A DNA stretch of 64,000 bases from CAYJHC01 sp964370075 (GCA_964370075.1 CAYJHC010000001.1:1-64000); one strand, 5' to 3'; positions 16,784 to 26,885 are shown, counted from the first letter of the stretch. A program made the numbers and translations. Notes: generated by a model from the sequence alone, not told the origin.

Positions 16784-19700
16784 ATGGCGTTTACTCACCT
16801 ACATCTTCATTCAGAATATAGTTTGCTAGATGGAGCTGCAAGGATAAAAGATGTAGTTTCAAGAGCAAAAGAACTAGGAATGACAGCTATTGGAATTACC
16901 GATCATGGAAATATGTTTGGGGTAATAAATTTTTATCAGGAGTGCAGAACCCAAAAAATCAAACCGATTTTAGGCTGTGAAGTATATACCGCAAGACGGG
17001 ATAGGTTTTCAAAGGACGCTGCAAGAGATGGCACTCAGGGCCATTTAGTTTTGCTTGCCTATAACAATATAGGCTATAAAAATCTAATGAAAATAGTTTC
17101 CGCTGGATTCTTAGAAGGGTTTTACTATAAACCTAGGGTTGACAAAGAACTTTTGAGAGAAAATAGTGAAGGAATAATAGCACTTTCAGCCTGCCTTGCT
17201 GGAGATATTACCTCTAAATTGCTTTATGGGGACTATGCAGGAGCAAAAAAAGAAGCAATAGAGTTGATTGAAATTTTTGGAAAAGAAAACTTTTTTATTG
17301 AGATTCAAGATCATGGATTAGAGGAACAGGCCCTTACAAATCCAGAGCTAATAAAGCTTAGTAAAGAATTAGGCGTAGGATTAGTTGCTACTAATGATGT
17401 GCATTATGTAAAAAAAGAAGATGCAGAGGCACAAGATCTTTTATTATGCATTCAAACTGCAAAGACTATAGATGATGCGGATCGGATGAGATTTCCAAAT
17501 GATGAGTTTTATCTCAAGTCTGAAGATGAAATGAGAAAATTGTTTATAAATATTCCAGAAGCTTGTGATAACACAGCTTTAATTGCGGACAGGTGCAATG
17601 TGGAAATTGATTTTAAATCTCTCCACCTACCAGACTTTCAAAGCCCTGAAGGTTATAGTAATAATGAATATTTAAGAAAACTTTGTGGCCAAGGACTAAG
17701 TGAAAGATACTTTTTAAATCAGCAGGTTTCTGATGAAAGAAAAGACTTTTTAGAAGAAAGACTAGAAATGGAACTTTCTGTAATTGAAAAGATGGGATAT
17801 GTAGAGTACTTTCTAGTTGTATGGGATTTTATAGATTATGCAAAGAAAAATGGAATAATGGTAGGAACTGGCAGAGGCTCAGCTGCGGGGAGTATTGTAT
17901 CTTATGTGCTGAAAATTACCGATATTGACCCTATAGAGTATAACCTGATATTTGAAAGATTTTTAAATCCTGAAAGAGTAAGCATGCCAGATATAGATAT
18001 AGATTTTTGTATCGAAAGAAGGCAAGAGGTAATCGATTATGTAAAAGGCAAATATGGCGAGGATAAGGTCGCTTTGATAATTACTTTTGGTACACTAGCT
18101 GCAAGAGCTGGAATTAGGGATGTTGGTCGCGCATTAAATATTAGCTATGCTGAAGTTGATGCTGTAGCGAAGGCAGTTCCAGAGGCTCCTGGTATGACAA
18201 TAGGTAAAGCTCTGGCAATGAGCCCTGACCTTAAGAAAAAATATGATTATGAAGAGAATGCTAGAAAGATGATTGATCTTGCACTAGCCCTTGAAGGGAT
18301 CCCCAAAAACTCTTCAACACATGCAGCTGGAGTAGTAATTTCCAAAGAGCCAATAAGTGAATATGTTCCTCTCTATAATGGTGGAAAGGGCACAGCAACA
18401 CAATTTACTATGAGTACAATTGAAGAGTTAGGCCTTCTTAAAATGGACTTTTTAGGCCTTAGAAACCTAACTATAATTAGAAATACAATTGAGTTAGTTG
18501 AAAAATCACAAGGAAAAAAAATTGACTTAGAGAATCTTGAACTAAATGATTCAGAAACATATAAGACTATTTCTGATGGAAACACACAAGGGATATTCCA
18601 ACTAGAAAGTCAGGGGATGACTCAATTTATGAAAAATCTAAAGCCTAATTGTATTGAAGATATAATAGCAGGGATTTCTCTTTATCGGCCCGGTCCTATG
18701 GACTATATTCCTTCCTACATTGAGAATAAAAAAAATCCAGAAGGAATAAGATACTTGCACGAAAGCCTTAAACCTATTTTAGAGGTTACCTATGGATGTA
18801 TAGTTTACCAGGAACAGGTTATGCAGATAGTTCGAGAGCTAGCTGGATACTCTTATGGGCGCTCTGATTTAATGAGAAGAGCCATGGGAAAGAAAAAAAT
18901 GGATGTAATGCTCAAAGAAAAAGAAAACTTTATTTTTGGACTTCCAGAAGAAGGAGTAGATGGTTGTGTTAAGCGAGGCGTTCCAAAGCATATAGCAGAA
19001 GAAATATTTAACAATATGGTTTCATTTGCTGAATACGCTTTTAATAAATCTCATGCTGCGGCATATGCAGTAATTGGGTACCAAACTGCATATTTAAAAA
19101 CTCATTATCCGTGTGAATTTATGGCTGCATTAATGACTAGTGTAATGGGGAGACCTGAAAAAGTTGCTATGTATATTAGAAATGCTAAAGAAATGGGGAT
19201 TGAAGTTTTGCCTCCTGATGTAAATGAAAGTGAACTCGGATTTTCAGCAAAAAATGGAAAAATTCGATTTGGTCTTAAAGGTATAAAAGGCGTTGGAGAA
19301 AACAGTATTATCTCTATAATTGAAAAAAGGAATAAAGATGGTAGATCTAAGGACTTAGCTCAATTTATTAGTAATTTAGACACTAAGACTACTAATAAAA
19401 AAAGCCTTGAAAGCTTAATAAAAGCAGGAGCTTTAGATTCATTAAACCCAAATAGAGCTCAAAGTCTTGTAGTATACGAAAAATTATTAGAGTCTGCACA
19501 AAATGTAAATAAAAAGAATGTTGAAGGCCAGATTTCCATGTTTCAGTTAAACAGCGATGTTATGGAAGATGTTTCAGCAAGCGTAAATATGCCCGATATT
19601 TCACCATTTACAGACCAGATTTTAGGGCTGATGGAAAAAGAAATGACAGGAATTTATATTACAGCACATCCTTTAGACAAATATAAAGAAGAGATGAATA

Positions 19701-20434
19701 ACTTGGCTACATTATATGCAGAAGATATAATGGATAACCTAGATGATGAAGAGACAGTAGAGAATGAGATTTCTATAATTAACAATTCTTCTGAAGGAAA
19801 GCATAGGGATGGAGATAAAGCTGTAATTCTAGGAATAATTAATAAAGTGAAAACTATAATAACAAAGAATAATAGAACTATGGCCTTTCTTGAAGTAGAG
19901 GATCTTACGGGAATTATGGAAGTAATTGTTTTTTATAGAACTTATGAACAATATCAAAGTCAAATTAAGGAAGACAGTGTGGTTATTATTACGGGAACGG
20001 TCAGCATGAAAGGTGATGAAGCTCCCAAAGTTCTTGCAAATGAAATTGGAGGTCTTGACGAGATAAGTCAAAGAAATTTAATAAAAGAAAACAAAGGTAA
20101 AGAGTACAACATTAAGGCAGATAAAAATGTAGGAAGGCATGACGAAAAATTCACTTCTAGAAAAAATATTGAAAGATCTATTAATTTGGAAGGTGCGGTT
20201 GAACAGCAAGAGCCAATGCCTCTAGTTAAAATTAAAATAGATGATGAGAGAAACTTTGAAACTGTAAGGAATATTTTGCAGGAAAATAAAGGTGATGTAC
20301 AGGTAATACTTTATTTACCTAATAAAAAAACTTTAATGGCTAACAAGGAAATGAATGTAAACCCAACAGAAGAATTTTTGCATAAATTGAGTAAGTTGCT
20401 AGGCCGAGAAAACATAAAAGTGGAAAATCTCTAA
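16784..20434 (+). CDS. dnaE: DNA polymerase III alpha subunit DnaE
   Basis: Second family-C polymerase, which in PolC-containing Firmicutes extends primers on the lagging strand. The 1216 residues start MAFTHLHLHSEYSLLDGA with the PHP domain HLHLH, then GTGRGSAAGS and PDIDIDFC in the catalytic palm, a helix-hairpin-helix region near KGVGENSI, an internal clamp-binding motif QISMF around residue 920, and a C-terminal OB fold. ATG 16784 (AAGGA just upstream) is preferred over an in-frame TTG at 16745, because the family starts at the PHP strand. Both PolC and DnaE of this window lack an exonuclease domain. Confidence 0.95.
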   Translation: MAFTHLHLHSEYSLLDGAARIKDVVSRAKELGMTAIGITDHGNMFGVINFYQECRTQKIKPILGCEVYTARRDRFSKDAARDGTQGHLVLLAYNNIGYKNLMKIVSAGFLEGFYYKPRVDKELLRENSEGIIALSACLAGDITSKLLYGDYAGAKKEAIELIEIFGKENFFIEIQDHGLEEQALTNPELIKLSKELGVGLVATNDVHYVKKEDAEAQDLLLCIQTAKTIDDADRMRFPNDEFYLKSEDEMRKLFINIPEACDNTALIADRCNVEIDFKSLHLPDFQSPEGYSNNEYLRKLCGQGLSERYFLNQQVSDERKDFLEERLEMELSVIEKMGYVEYFLVVWDFIDYAKKNGIMVGTGRGSAAGSIVSYVLKITDIDPIEYNLIFERFLNPERVSMPDIDIDFCIERRQEVIDYVKGKYGEDKVALIITFGTLAARAGIRDVGRALNISYAEVDAVAKAVPEAPGMTIGKALAMSPDLKKKYDYEENARKMIDLALALEGIPKNSSTHAAGVVISKEPISEYVPLYNGGKGTATQFTMSTIEELGLLKMDFLGLRNLTIIRNTIELVEKSQGKKIDLENLELNDSETYKTISDGNTQGIFQLESQGMTQFMKNLKPNCIEDIIAGISLYRPGPMDYIPSYIENKKNPEGIRYLHESLKPILEVTYGCIVYQEQVMQIVRELAGYSYGRSDLMRRAMGKKKMDVMLKEKENFIFGLPEEGVDGCVKRGVPKHIAEEIFNNMVSFAEYAFNKSHAAAYAVIGYQTAYLKTHYPCEFMAALMTSVMGRPEKVAMYIRNAKEMGIEVLPPDVNESELGFSAKNGKIRFGLKGIKGVGENSIISIIEKRNKDGRSKDLAQFISNLDTKTTNKKSLESLIKAGALDSLNPNRAQSLVVYEKLLESAQNVNKKNVEGQISMFQLNSDVMEDVSASVNMPDISPFTDQILGLMEKEMTGIYITAHPLDKYKEEMNNLATLYAEDIMDNLDDEETVENEISIINNSSEGKHRDGDKAVILGIINKVKTIITKNNRTMAFLEVEDLTGIMEVIVFYRTYEQYQSQIKEDSVVIITGTVSMKGDEAPKVLANEIGGLDEISQRNLIKENKGKEYNIKADKNVGRHDEKFTSRKNIERSINLEGAVEQQEPMPLVKIKIDDERNFETVRNILQENKGDVQVILYLPNKKTLMANKEMNVNPTEEFLHKLSKLLGRENIKVENL

Positions 20435-20564
20435 ATAAGAGCGTCTTGCAAAAAAATGATTATAGAGAATAGTAAAATGAAAAGGTTAACTCTAGGAAGA
20501 GTAAAGACAGAAACATTAAACTAAGTTAAGATGTGCAGAAGAGATTTGCAGAAAGGCGGTATAT

Positions 20565-21527
20565 ATGAAAAGAGTAGGGATTTTAACAAGTGGGGGAGAT
20601 TCTCCGGGAATGAATGCTACGATTAGGGCCTTAGTGCGTGCAGGCGATTTTGAGGGCTTTGAGATGATTGGAATCAATCGAGGTTATGAAGGGTTAATTG
20701 ATACTGACTTTGTTAAAATGGATCTAAGAGCAGTAGGAGGAATTCTCCATAGGGGAGGCACTATTTTAAAAACTTCAAGAAGTGATAGGTTCAGAACCGA
20801 AGAAGGCCAGAAACAAGCTGTTGAAAATTTGCATAACTATCAAATAGATGCTCTAGTAGTAATTGGTGGAGAGGGTTCAATGAAAGGTGCTTTAGAACTT
20901 TGCAAAAAAGGCATTACCTGCATTGTATTACCAGGGACGATTGATAATGATATGGGATACACAGATTATACAATAGGGTTTGATACTGCAGTTAACACTG
21001 TTTTGTCTGGGATTTCAAATATTAGAGATACTGCATCTTCCCATGGAAGAGCAACATTGGTAGAAGTTATGGGCAGAAGGTGTGGTGACTTAGCCCTCTA
21101 TGCAGGGCTTGCTGGTGGTGCTGACGCAATTTTAATTCCTGAAATACCAGTAGACCTAGATAGTATGTGTGAAAAGCTAAAAGAAGGGAAGGATAGGGGG
21201 AAAACTCATAGTTTTATAATTAAGGCAGAGGGTGTTACTGTTTCTAACGAAGAAATTGAAAAAGCCATACTTGAAAAAGTGGGACAGAAGACTAATACTA
21301 TTGTCCTTTCTTATTTGCAAAGAGGAGGTTCTCCAACAGCAGAAGACAGATTGAGAGGGAGTTTGATGGCGGTTAAAGCAATTAAGCTAATTGAAAAGGA
21401 ACAGGGATCTTTGGCTGTGGGGATTTCTGGGAATCAAGTTATTTCTATGGATTTAGAAGAAGCTTCAACGATTACAAAAGAAGCAGATTTAGAAAAGTTA
21501 GCAATAATGGATATGCTGTCAAAATAG
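20565..21527 (+). CDS. pfkA: 6-phosphofructokinase
   Basis: Commits fructose 6-phosphate to glycolysis. The 320 residues carry LTSGGDSPGMNATIR, PGTIDND (catalytic Asp), the MGRRCGDLALYAGLAGGA sugar-phosphate segment and LQRGGSPTAEDR. The nucleotide loop reads GGEGS where E. coli PfkA has GGDGS. The Gly at the fourth position predicts ATP rather than pyrophosphate as donor, and the Glu resembles the mixed-substrate group III enzymes. GGCGG lies just upstream of the ATG. It is placed 130 bases after dnaE, a common clostridial neighbourhood. Confidence 0.94.
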   Translation: MKRVGILTSGGDSPGMNATIRALVRAGDFEGFEMIGINRGYEGLIDTDFVKMDLRAVGGILHRGGTILKTSRSDRFRTEEGQKQAVENLHNYQIDALVVIGGEGSMKGALELCKKGITCIVLPGTIDNDMGYTDYTIGFDTAVNTVLSGISNIRDTASSHGRATLVEVMGRRCGDLALYAGLAGGADAILIPEIPVDLDSMCEKLKEGKDRGKTHSFIIKAEGVTVSNEEIEKAILEKVGQKTNTIVLSYLQRGGSPTAEDRLRGSLMAVKAIKLIEKEQGSLAVGISGNQVISMDLEEASTITKEADLEKLAIMDMLSK

Positions 21528-21585
21528 GAAATGTTAAAATCAGCGTACCCTTTGAAATATAGAATCTATTTCAAAACTTTAGGCT

Positions 21586-22911
21586 TTAATCTTCGTCAAT
21601 GTGGTGTTTACCAGAAATTCCAATGTCATTATTAATTAAACTGCCAAAGGTAAGGGAAGTATCTCCAAACTTTGTCCTGATTGAATCTAAAGTTTTATTT
21701 ACAGATTCTTTTTTCTCTTTTTTTTCATTGTCCTCATCCCAGAAACTTAATTGTTCATTAGTATTTTCATCTATAAGGTTTATTGCTGTAAGAGTTATAA
21801 GCCTTATAGGTTTTTTAATATCCCAGTTGTCCAGAATTAATTGTAAGGCTGCTAGATAAATATCTTCTTGAGAATTAGAACTACTTGTCAACTGTTTTTG
21901 CCTGGCAATAGTAATGAAGCTTGGATCTTTAATGTCAACCTTTACCCCTAAAGCTTTTAACTGATGCTTCCTAAGCCTTGCACAGACTTGGTCTGCAAGT
22001 CCTAGTAAAGCTATTTTAATATCAGCTTCGCCTTTAAGATTTCTAGTAAATGTCATACCATTTCCTATGGTCCCAATTTTTTTCTTTTCAGATAAGTGTG
22101 AAACAGGATCTTTATCTAAACCATTTGCATACTCGAACAACTGAACCCCTGACTTTCCAAAATTTTTATACAAGAAAGAAGGCTCTAGTACAGCTAAATC
22201 TCCGATGGTGGTAACTCCTATCTTGTTTAGGTTTTCGGCTGTTTTTTTTCCAACGAAAAATAATTCTTTTACAGGTAATGGCCAAAGAATTGTTTTGAAA
22301 TTACGTGGTGAAATTAAAGTGGTTGCGTTAGGTTTTTTATACTCGCTACCCATTTTAGCAAACACCTTGCTAAAGGACACTCCTATAGAAAGGGTAAGGC
22401 CTAATTCGGAGCGGACAGTTTTTCTAATATGGTCTCCAATAGCAGATCCTACAATTAACTTTTTTTCAAAAGAAATGGAGCTTTTTGTATTTATTCTTTG
22501 TAATAAATCAAACTCTTTGTAAGCGAAAAGTATTTCTTTTATATCTTTATCTTGAGAGAAAAAAGAGATACTATTTGTTACATCTAGCCAAGATTCATCA
22601 ATACTGAATGGTTCTACAAAATCTGTGTATCTTTCAAATATTTTGTTAATAGATTTAGACATTTCTTTGTACTTATACATATGTGGTTTTAGAGTTTTCA
22701 AGTTTGGACATTTTTTTTTAGCTTGCCAAAGAGTTTCACCTGTAGTGATTTTGTATTTCTTTGCAATTTCGTTTTTTGCTAATATTATTCCGTGCCTGTT
22801 CTTTGGGTTACCACATACGGCAACTGGCTCTTGGATTAAATCTGGGTGTTCCAAAAGCTCAACAGAGGCATAAAATGAATTCATATCGCAGTGTAAAATT
22901 ATTTTTTCCAT
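21586..22911 (-). CDS. Y-family translesion DNA polymerase (Pol IV/DinB-like)
   Basis: Error-prone polymerase for damaged templates. The 441 residues begin ILHCDMNSFYASVE with the catalytic Asp, contain FSIDESWLD (second acidic pair) near residues 102-110, SIGVSFSKVFAKMGS, and an HhH region around TIGDLAV. Between SIDESWLD and LSIGVS about 45 residues replace the usual 25 or so, so there is an insertion. The C-terminus has QLSFW, a plausible beta-clamp motif. It is convergent to pfkA. A palindrome in its promoter suggests damage or other control. Confidence 0.9.
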   Translation of the reverse strand: MEKIILHCDMNSFYASVELLEHPDLIQEPVAVCGNPKNRHGIILAKNEIAKKYKITTGETLWQAKKKCPNLKTLKPHMYKYKEMSKSINKIFERYTDFVEPFSIDESWLDVTNSISFFSQDKDIKEILFAYKEFDLLQRINTKSSISFEKKLIVGSAIGDHIRKTVRSELGLTLSIGVSFSKVFAKMGSEYKKPNATTLISPRNFKTILWPLPVKELFFVGKKTAENLNKIGVTTIGDLAVLEPSFLYKNFGKSGVQLFEYANGLDKDPVSHLSEKKKIGTIGNGMTFTRNLKGEADIKIALLGLADQVCARLRKHQLKALGVKVDIKDPSFITIARQKQLTSSSNSQEDIYLAALQLILDNWDIKKPIRLITLTAINLIDENTNEQLSFWDEDNEKKEKKESVNKTLDSIRTKFGDTSLTFGSLINNDIGISGKHHIDED

Positions 22912-22917
22912 GTTTTT

Positions 22918-22946
22918 ATTATATCATAGGGGAACTGTTCCTTAAA
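22918..22946 (-). promoter_or_regulatory. Promoter and palindrome of the Y-family polymerase gene
   Basis: On the minus strand TATAAT (22918-22923) lies 6 bases before the ATG, with a weak TTTAAG (22941-22946) 17 bases further up. The palindrome GGAACTGTTCC (22931-22941) lies between the two boxes, a good place for a repressor. Its half sites GAAC/GTTC are those of the Firmicute LexA box, but they are separated by 1 base, not 4. The leader would be nearly absent. Confidence 0.4.
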
Positions 22947-23025
22947 CTGAGAAGTGATTTTTTACTAGAAAAATTAGGAAAAATAAGTTATAATTAATAT
23001 GTTAGAGAACTAAGGAGGAAGATCA

Positions 23026-23424
23026 ATGAATGTAATGGTCTGTGTTACACAACAAAAATCATGCGAAAGATTAATACTAGAGGGACAAAGAAAATTAGAA
23101 ATCGGCAAATCAGAATTATATATAATCCATGTTGCGTCAAAGAAAAATAGGTTTTTGAATAGCGATGTGGAGGTAGAAGCTTTAGACTACTTATATGACA
23201 AGGCACAGGAAATTGGAGCGAATCTAACTGTTATAAGGGCAAATAATGTTCTAGAAACTTTATTAAATTTAGTTCATAAAAATAGGATTAAACATATTAT
23301 TATGGGGACTTCAGGAAAAGTAGAGAAAGAAGTAGGTCTTGTTGAAGCGTTTCAGCAAAGAGTTGATAGCATTGCCGAAATTACTTTTGTTCCGCCAGAG
23401 GAAGTTAAGGAGGAAGTAAGTTAA
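23026..23424 (+). CDS. Universal-stress-protein-like small protein
   Basis: A 132-residue protein beginning MNVMVCVTQQKSCERLI, resembling the USP domain seen in KdpD and stand-alone stress proteins: beta strand MVCVT, later YIIHVAS, and HIIMGTSGK in the nucleotide-binding position. The function of such proteins is poorly defined. AAGGAGG precedes the ATG by 7 bases. Its stop overlaps the start of the DUF308 gene by one base, so the two are coupled. Confidence 0.7.
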   Translation: MNVMVCVTQQKSCERLILEGQRKLEIGKSELYIIHVASKKNRFLNSDVEVEALDYLYDKAQEIGANLTVIRANNVLETLLNLVHKNRIKHIIMGTSGKVEKEVGLVEAFQQRVDSIAEITFVPPEEVKEEVS

Positions 23425-24032
23425 TGGGAATTATTACTCTGTTTACAGGGTTGCTAGTTATTTTAGCAGGAATTTTTACTATAGCTAACACAGGAAGTAC
23501 GGTAGCATCAATTGCTTTTATTCTTGGAATTACCGTAATTCTGTTAGGTATAGTTATGCTTATAGGATATTTCATAGGATCAAGGTACAGAACGAGGATC
23601 AAACATAACTGGGTTTTGGTAGATAGTATTGTAGCAATTATTATTGGAGTTGTACTTCTAGGAAATCTAGTTACAGCAGAAATAGTAGTGCCATATTTAC
23701 TAGCCATGTGGGTTATTTATTCGGGCATACAAAGAGTTGTAGCTGCTACGCATATAGATTTAAGTGAAAAGAAAACAAATTTTATAGCTGCTTTGGGAAT
23801 CGGTTTATTACTAACAGTCGTTGGATGTTTATCATTCTTTAACCCACTGCTAAGTCTAGCATCTCAGACAGAACTTATTGGGATGTTTTTAATCGTACAA
23901 GGTATTGCTGCAGTAGAGTTGGGGATTAATAGCCCACATAGCAAAAAGAAGGTTTCTGACGAAATTTCAAATGAAACGACCGATGAAAACTCAAATGGCA
24001 TTGATGACGAAAAGGTCTTGGAAAAGGAGTAA
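23424..24032 (+). CDS. DUF308 (HdeD-like) membrane protein
   Basis: A 202-residue protein with six hydrophobic helices in repeated pairs rich in Gly and Ile, the pattern of the HdeD/DUF308 family. E. coli HdeD is linked to acid resistance, but the molecular role is unknown. The last 35 residues are hydrophilic and acidic (SDEISNETTDENSNGID), probably a cytoplasmic tail. Start codon ATG overlaps the preceding stop (TAATG). AAGGAGG lies upstream within the previous gene. Confidence 0.78.
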   Translation: MGIITLFTGLLVILAGIFTIANTGSTVASIAFILGITVILLGIVMLIGYFIGSRYRTRIKHNWVLVDSIVAIIIGVVLLGNLVTAEIVVPYLLAMWVIYSGIQRVVAATHIDLSEKKTNFIAALGIGLLLTVVGCLSFFNPLLSLASQTELIGMFLIVQGIAAVELGINSPHSKKKVSDEISNETTDENSNGIDDEKVLEKE

Positions 24033-24035
24033 TGA

Positions 24036-25208
24036 ATGTTTGATGTGGTTATAGTTGGAGGCGGAGCTTCAGGACTAGTTACTGCAATTTCAATTTCTAA
24101 CAATAATAGTAATGCAAGTATTGCTATTATTGAAAAAAATGAAATACTTGGGAAGAAGATATATGCAACTGGCAACGGTAGATGCAACTTAACAAACAGT
24201 AATTGTGAAGGGGCTAAGGAAACTGTTGCTTTCTTTAATTCCATTGGGATATTAACAATGGAAGAAGAAGAGGGGAGAATATACCCAAATTCAGAAAACG
24301 CAAAGGATGTAGTTGAAGCTCTTGAAAACCAAATAAAGTTTAGAAATATTAAAGTATTTAAAGGGAGTTTTGTAGAAAAAATTGAAAAGATGGATGAAAG
24401 TTTTCATGTTTTTTCAACTGATACAAAGGCGAGGAAAAAAGAAATAACAAGAGGAAAATGTTTGGTTATTGCTATGGGAGGAAAGGCGGCTCCTGCTCAT
24501 GGAACAGTTGGCGATGGATATAGGCTTGCAAGAAATTTGGGGCACCAGATTACTCCTATTGTTCCAGCCTTAACTCCTATAGAGTGTGAGGGAGATTTTG
24601 CGGAATTAAAAGGCCTTCGCCTAAATTGCAAGTTAAGTATATTGGATGATAAATTAATGTTTTTTTCTGAAAAAGGGCAGGTTCAATTTATTAAAGACGG
24701 AATTTCAGGAATAGTTGCCTTTAATGGAAGCCATCACATAAAAAAGGATATGTCAAAGCTTATTGTTCATATTGACCCATTGCCAAACTTAAGCTATGAA
24801 GAAGTTGTTAAGTTGCTAGAAGAAAGGAAAAATATAAAATTTTTTAGAGTAGAAAACTTACTTCTTTCTATTGTTGATAATAAGTTAGGGCGGTTAATAT
24901 TAAAGAATAGTGAGCTTATAGCGGAGGATCTAGCAACTACATTAAAAATAGAGGATCTTAAAAACTTGGCTAAATTAATAAAGAATGTCGAATTTCCAAT
25001 TAAAGGTCTAAAAGGTTGGAAGGAAGCACAGGTTACACGCGGAGGTATAGATATAAAGGAAGTTGATTTAAGCACCATGGAATCAAAGATAGTAAGCAAT
25101 CTCTACTTTGTAGGGGAAATATTAGATTTACAAGGTTACTGTGGAGGCTACAACCTGCAAATTGCATGGGAAACAGGATTAAGAGTAGGTAAGAATTTTG
25201 GAAAATAA
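24036..25208 (+). CDS. FAD-dependent oxidoreductase, BaiN/HI0933 family
   Basis: A 390-residue flavoprotein with FAD-binding VVIVGGGASGLVTAI at the N-terminus, the family signature GKKIYATGNGRCNLTN near residue 45, and the C-terminal LQGYCGGYNLQIAWETGLRVG. Homologues include BaiN, assigned to bile-acid dehydroxylation, and the widespread YhiN proteins of unknown substrate. I would not assign a bile-acid role from sequence. It starts 4 bases after the DUF308 gene and overlaps the next flavoprotein by 11 bases, forming an operon. Confidence 0.88.
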   Translation: MFDVVIVGGGASGLVTAISISNNNSNASIAIIEKNEILGKKIYATGNGRCNLTNSNCEGAKETVAFFNSIGILTMEEEEGRIYPNSENAKDVVEALENQIKFRNIKVFKGSFVEKIEKMDESFHVFSTDTKARKKEITRGKCLVIAMGGKAAPAHGTVGDGYRLARNLGHQITPIVPALTPIECEGDFAELKGLRLNCKLSILDDKLMFFSEKGQVQFIKDGISGIVAFNGSHHIKKDMSKLIVHIDPLPNLSYEEVVKLLEERKNIKFFRVENLLLSIVDNKLGRLILKNSELIAEDLATTLKIEDLKNLAKLIKNVEFPIKGLKGWKEAQVTRGGIDIKEVDLSTMESKIVSNLYFVGEILDLQGYCGGYNLQIAWETGLRVGKNFGK

Positions 25209-26727
25209 TAGATATAGAATTAGTGAAATAAAGCTTAGCTTAAATGAAAGCGTGGATGAAATTCCAAATAAAATAAAAGAAAAAAAAGGCAAGTGGATTG
25301 ACATATTAAATTGGGAAATTGTAAAAGAGTCTATAGATGCGCGAAAGAAATCTGATATTAGGCTGATTTATACTGTCGACTTTGAAACTAGCTGTCAGTT
25401 AAAATTACCATTAGCAAAAAAAGAAGAAATTATTTATAGCAACAATAAGGTAAAGTCAATTAATGAGGAAGAAAGGCCAGTTATTATTGGATTTGGTCCA
25501 GCTGGAATGTTTGCAGCGTTGGCTTTAGCAGAAATGGGATTAAAACCTATTATATTGGAACGGGGGAAGATGGCAGAAGAACGGGCTAAAGATGTTAAGC
25601 TTTTTTTTGAAGAGGGAATTTTAAACACAGAATCAAATGTTCAATTTGGAGAAGGTGGAGCAGGAACATTTTCAGATGGAAAGCTTACTACTGGCATAAA
25701 AGATAAAAGAATACAAGTTGTGCTAAATCAACTTTATCAAGCAGGTGCAAGTAAGGAAATACTTTATAAGCAAAAGCCCCATGTAGGTACTGATGTTTTA
25801 ATTAAGGTTGTTAAGAATATTAGAGAAAATATTCTTAAATTAGGTGGAGACATTAGATTTAACTCAAAAGCAACGAAAATACTTGTTGAAGAAGATAGCG
25901 TTTCTGGAGTTGAATATGTAAATGAGGGGAAATCCTTCATATTAAAAACTAATCACCTAATTATGGCCACAGGCCAAAGTGCAGTTGACTCTTATAAAAT
26001 GATGGAAAAAATTGGAATGGAACTGGGGCAAAAACCATTTTCTATGGGCGTTAGGGTTGTTCACCCTCAAAAAATGATAGATAAAGCTCAATATGGAAAT
26101 GAAAAACTCGCAATAAAACTAGGTGCCGCTGAATATAAACTTTCTCATAAAGGAAAGAATGGTAGAGGAGTTTATACTTTTTGTATGTGCCCTGGAGGAG
26201 AAGTAATTATGGCATCGAGTGGGGAAGGGGAAGTGGTTACTAATGGAATGAGTAATAGCAGGAGAAATAGCCCTTATGCAAATAGTGCGGTTTTAGTTGA
26301 TGTACGAGTTGATGACTTTGGAAGTCCTGATCCATTAGCAGGGCTGGCATACAGAAATAAATTTGAAAAGAAAGCCTATGAAATTTCTGGCAAAGCCTAT
26401 AAACCTTTAAGGTCTACCTGGGGGGAATTTAAGAAAAAAGAAAATATATTTGCAGAAGCCCTACCTACCTTTGTAATTGAAGGCATACAGGAAGCTATAC
26501 CTGAATTTGGAAAAAAAATAGCTGACTTTGATAGTGAAGATATTATTTTTCTAGGAATTGAAAGTAGAAGTTCTTCACCTGTAAGAGTCTTTAGGGATGA
26601 AAATAAAGAATCTAATATTAAAGGTATTTACCCAGCGGGGGAAGGTGCTGGAGCCGCAGGGGGAATTACATCAGCAGCGGTTGATGGGTTAAAAATAGCC
26701 GAGAATATTAGGAAAAGTTTTGAATAA
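25198..26727 (+). CDS. FAD-dependent dehydrogenase (COG2509-like)
   Basis: A 509-residue flavoprotein. An N-terminal basic/ferredoxin-like domain (RYRISEIKLSL onward, about 80 residues) precedes a FAD domain with VIIGFGPAGMFAALALAEMG near residue 96, FGEGGAGTFSDGKL, and a C-terminal GIYPAGEGAGAAGGITSAAVDGL. Substrate unknown. The start codon appears to be TTG at 25198, inside the end of the preceding gene, with only a weak AGG upstream; the family usually begins with the RISEIKL-like strand, which supports it. Confidence 0.88.
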   Translation: MENNRYRISEIKLSLNESVDEIPNKIKEKKGKWIDILNWEIVKESIDARKKSDIRLIYTVDFETSCQLKLPLAKKEEIIYSNNKVKSINEEERPVIIGFGPAGMFAALALAEMGLKPIILERGKMAEERAKDVKLFFEEGILNTESNVQFGEGGAGTFSDGKLTTGIKDKRIQVVLNQLYQAGASKEILYKQKPHVGTDVLIKVVKNIRENILKLGGDIRFNSKATKILVEEDSVSGVEYVNEGKSFILKTNHLIMATGQSAVDSYKMMEKIGMELGQKPFSMGVRVVHPQKMIDKAQYGNEKLAIKLGAAEYKLSHKGKNGRGVYTFCMCPGGEVIMASSGEGEVVTNGMSNSRRNSPYANSAVLVDVRVDDFGSPDPLAGLAYRNKFEKKAYEISGKAYKPLRSTWGEFKKKENIFAEALPTFVIEGIQEAIPEFGKKIADFDSEDIIFLGIESRSSSPVRVFRDENKESNIKGIYPAGEGAGAAGGITSAAVDGLKIAENIRKSFE

Positions 26728-26746
26728 AAATCAAATGGCATGCTTG

Positions 26747-26846
26747 GAATCATGCACATTTCATGATTCTAAAACACGTCTCTCGTGGATTTTGCTGTAA
26801 TTACAAAATTCCAACTCAACTTCAAAGAGTTTTAATGTGCTTTGAA
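26747..26846 (+). other. Run of hairpins in non-coding DNA
   Basis: The 457 bases between 26728 and 27184 have no gene. In the first part, four potential hairpins follow one another: GAATCATG/CATGATTC (26747-26769), CACG/CGTG (26775-26787), ATTTTG/CAAAAT (26789-26809) and TTCAAAG/CTTTGAA (26821-26846). A competing GCATG/CATGC pairing (26738-26755) overlaps the first. None carries a T run except the terminator that follows. This could be the 3' UTR of the upstream gene or a small RNA; I recognise no known RNA family and no promoter. Confidence 0.3.
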
Positions 26847-26885
26847 ATAAAGACAAACAAGCTACCTTTTTTGTTAATCTTAAAC

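Noticed and set aside
22931..22941. Canonical LexA box
   Set aside because: The half sites are separated by 1 base, while the Firmicute LexA box has 4. Kept only as a candidate operator.
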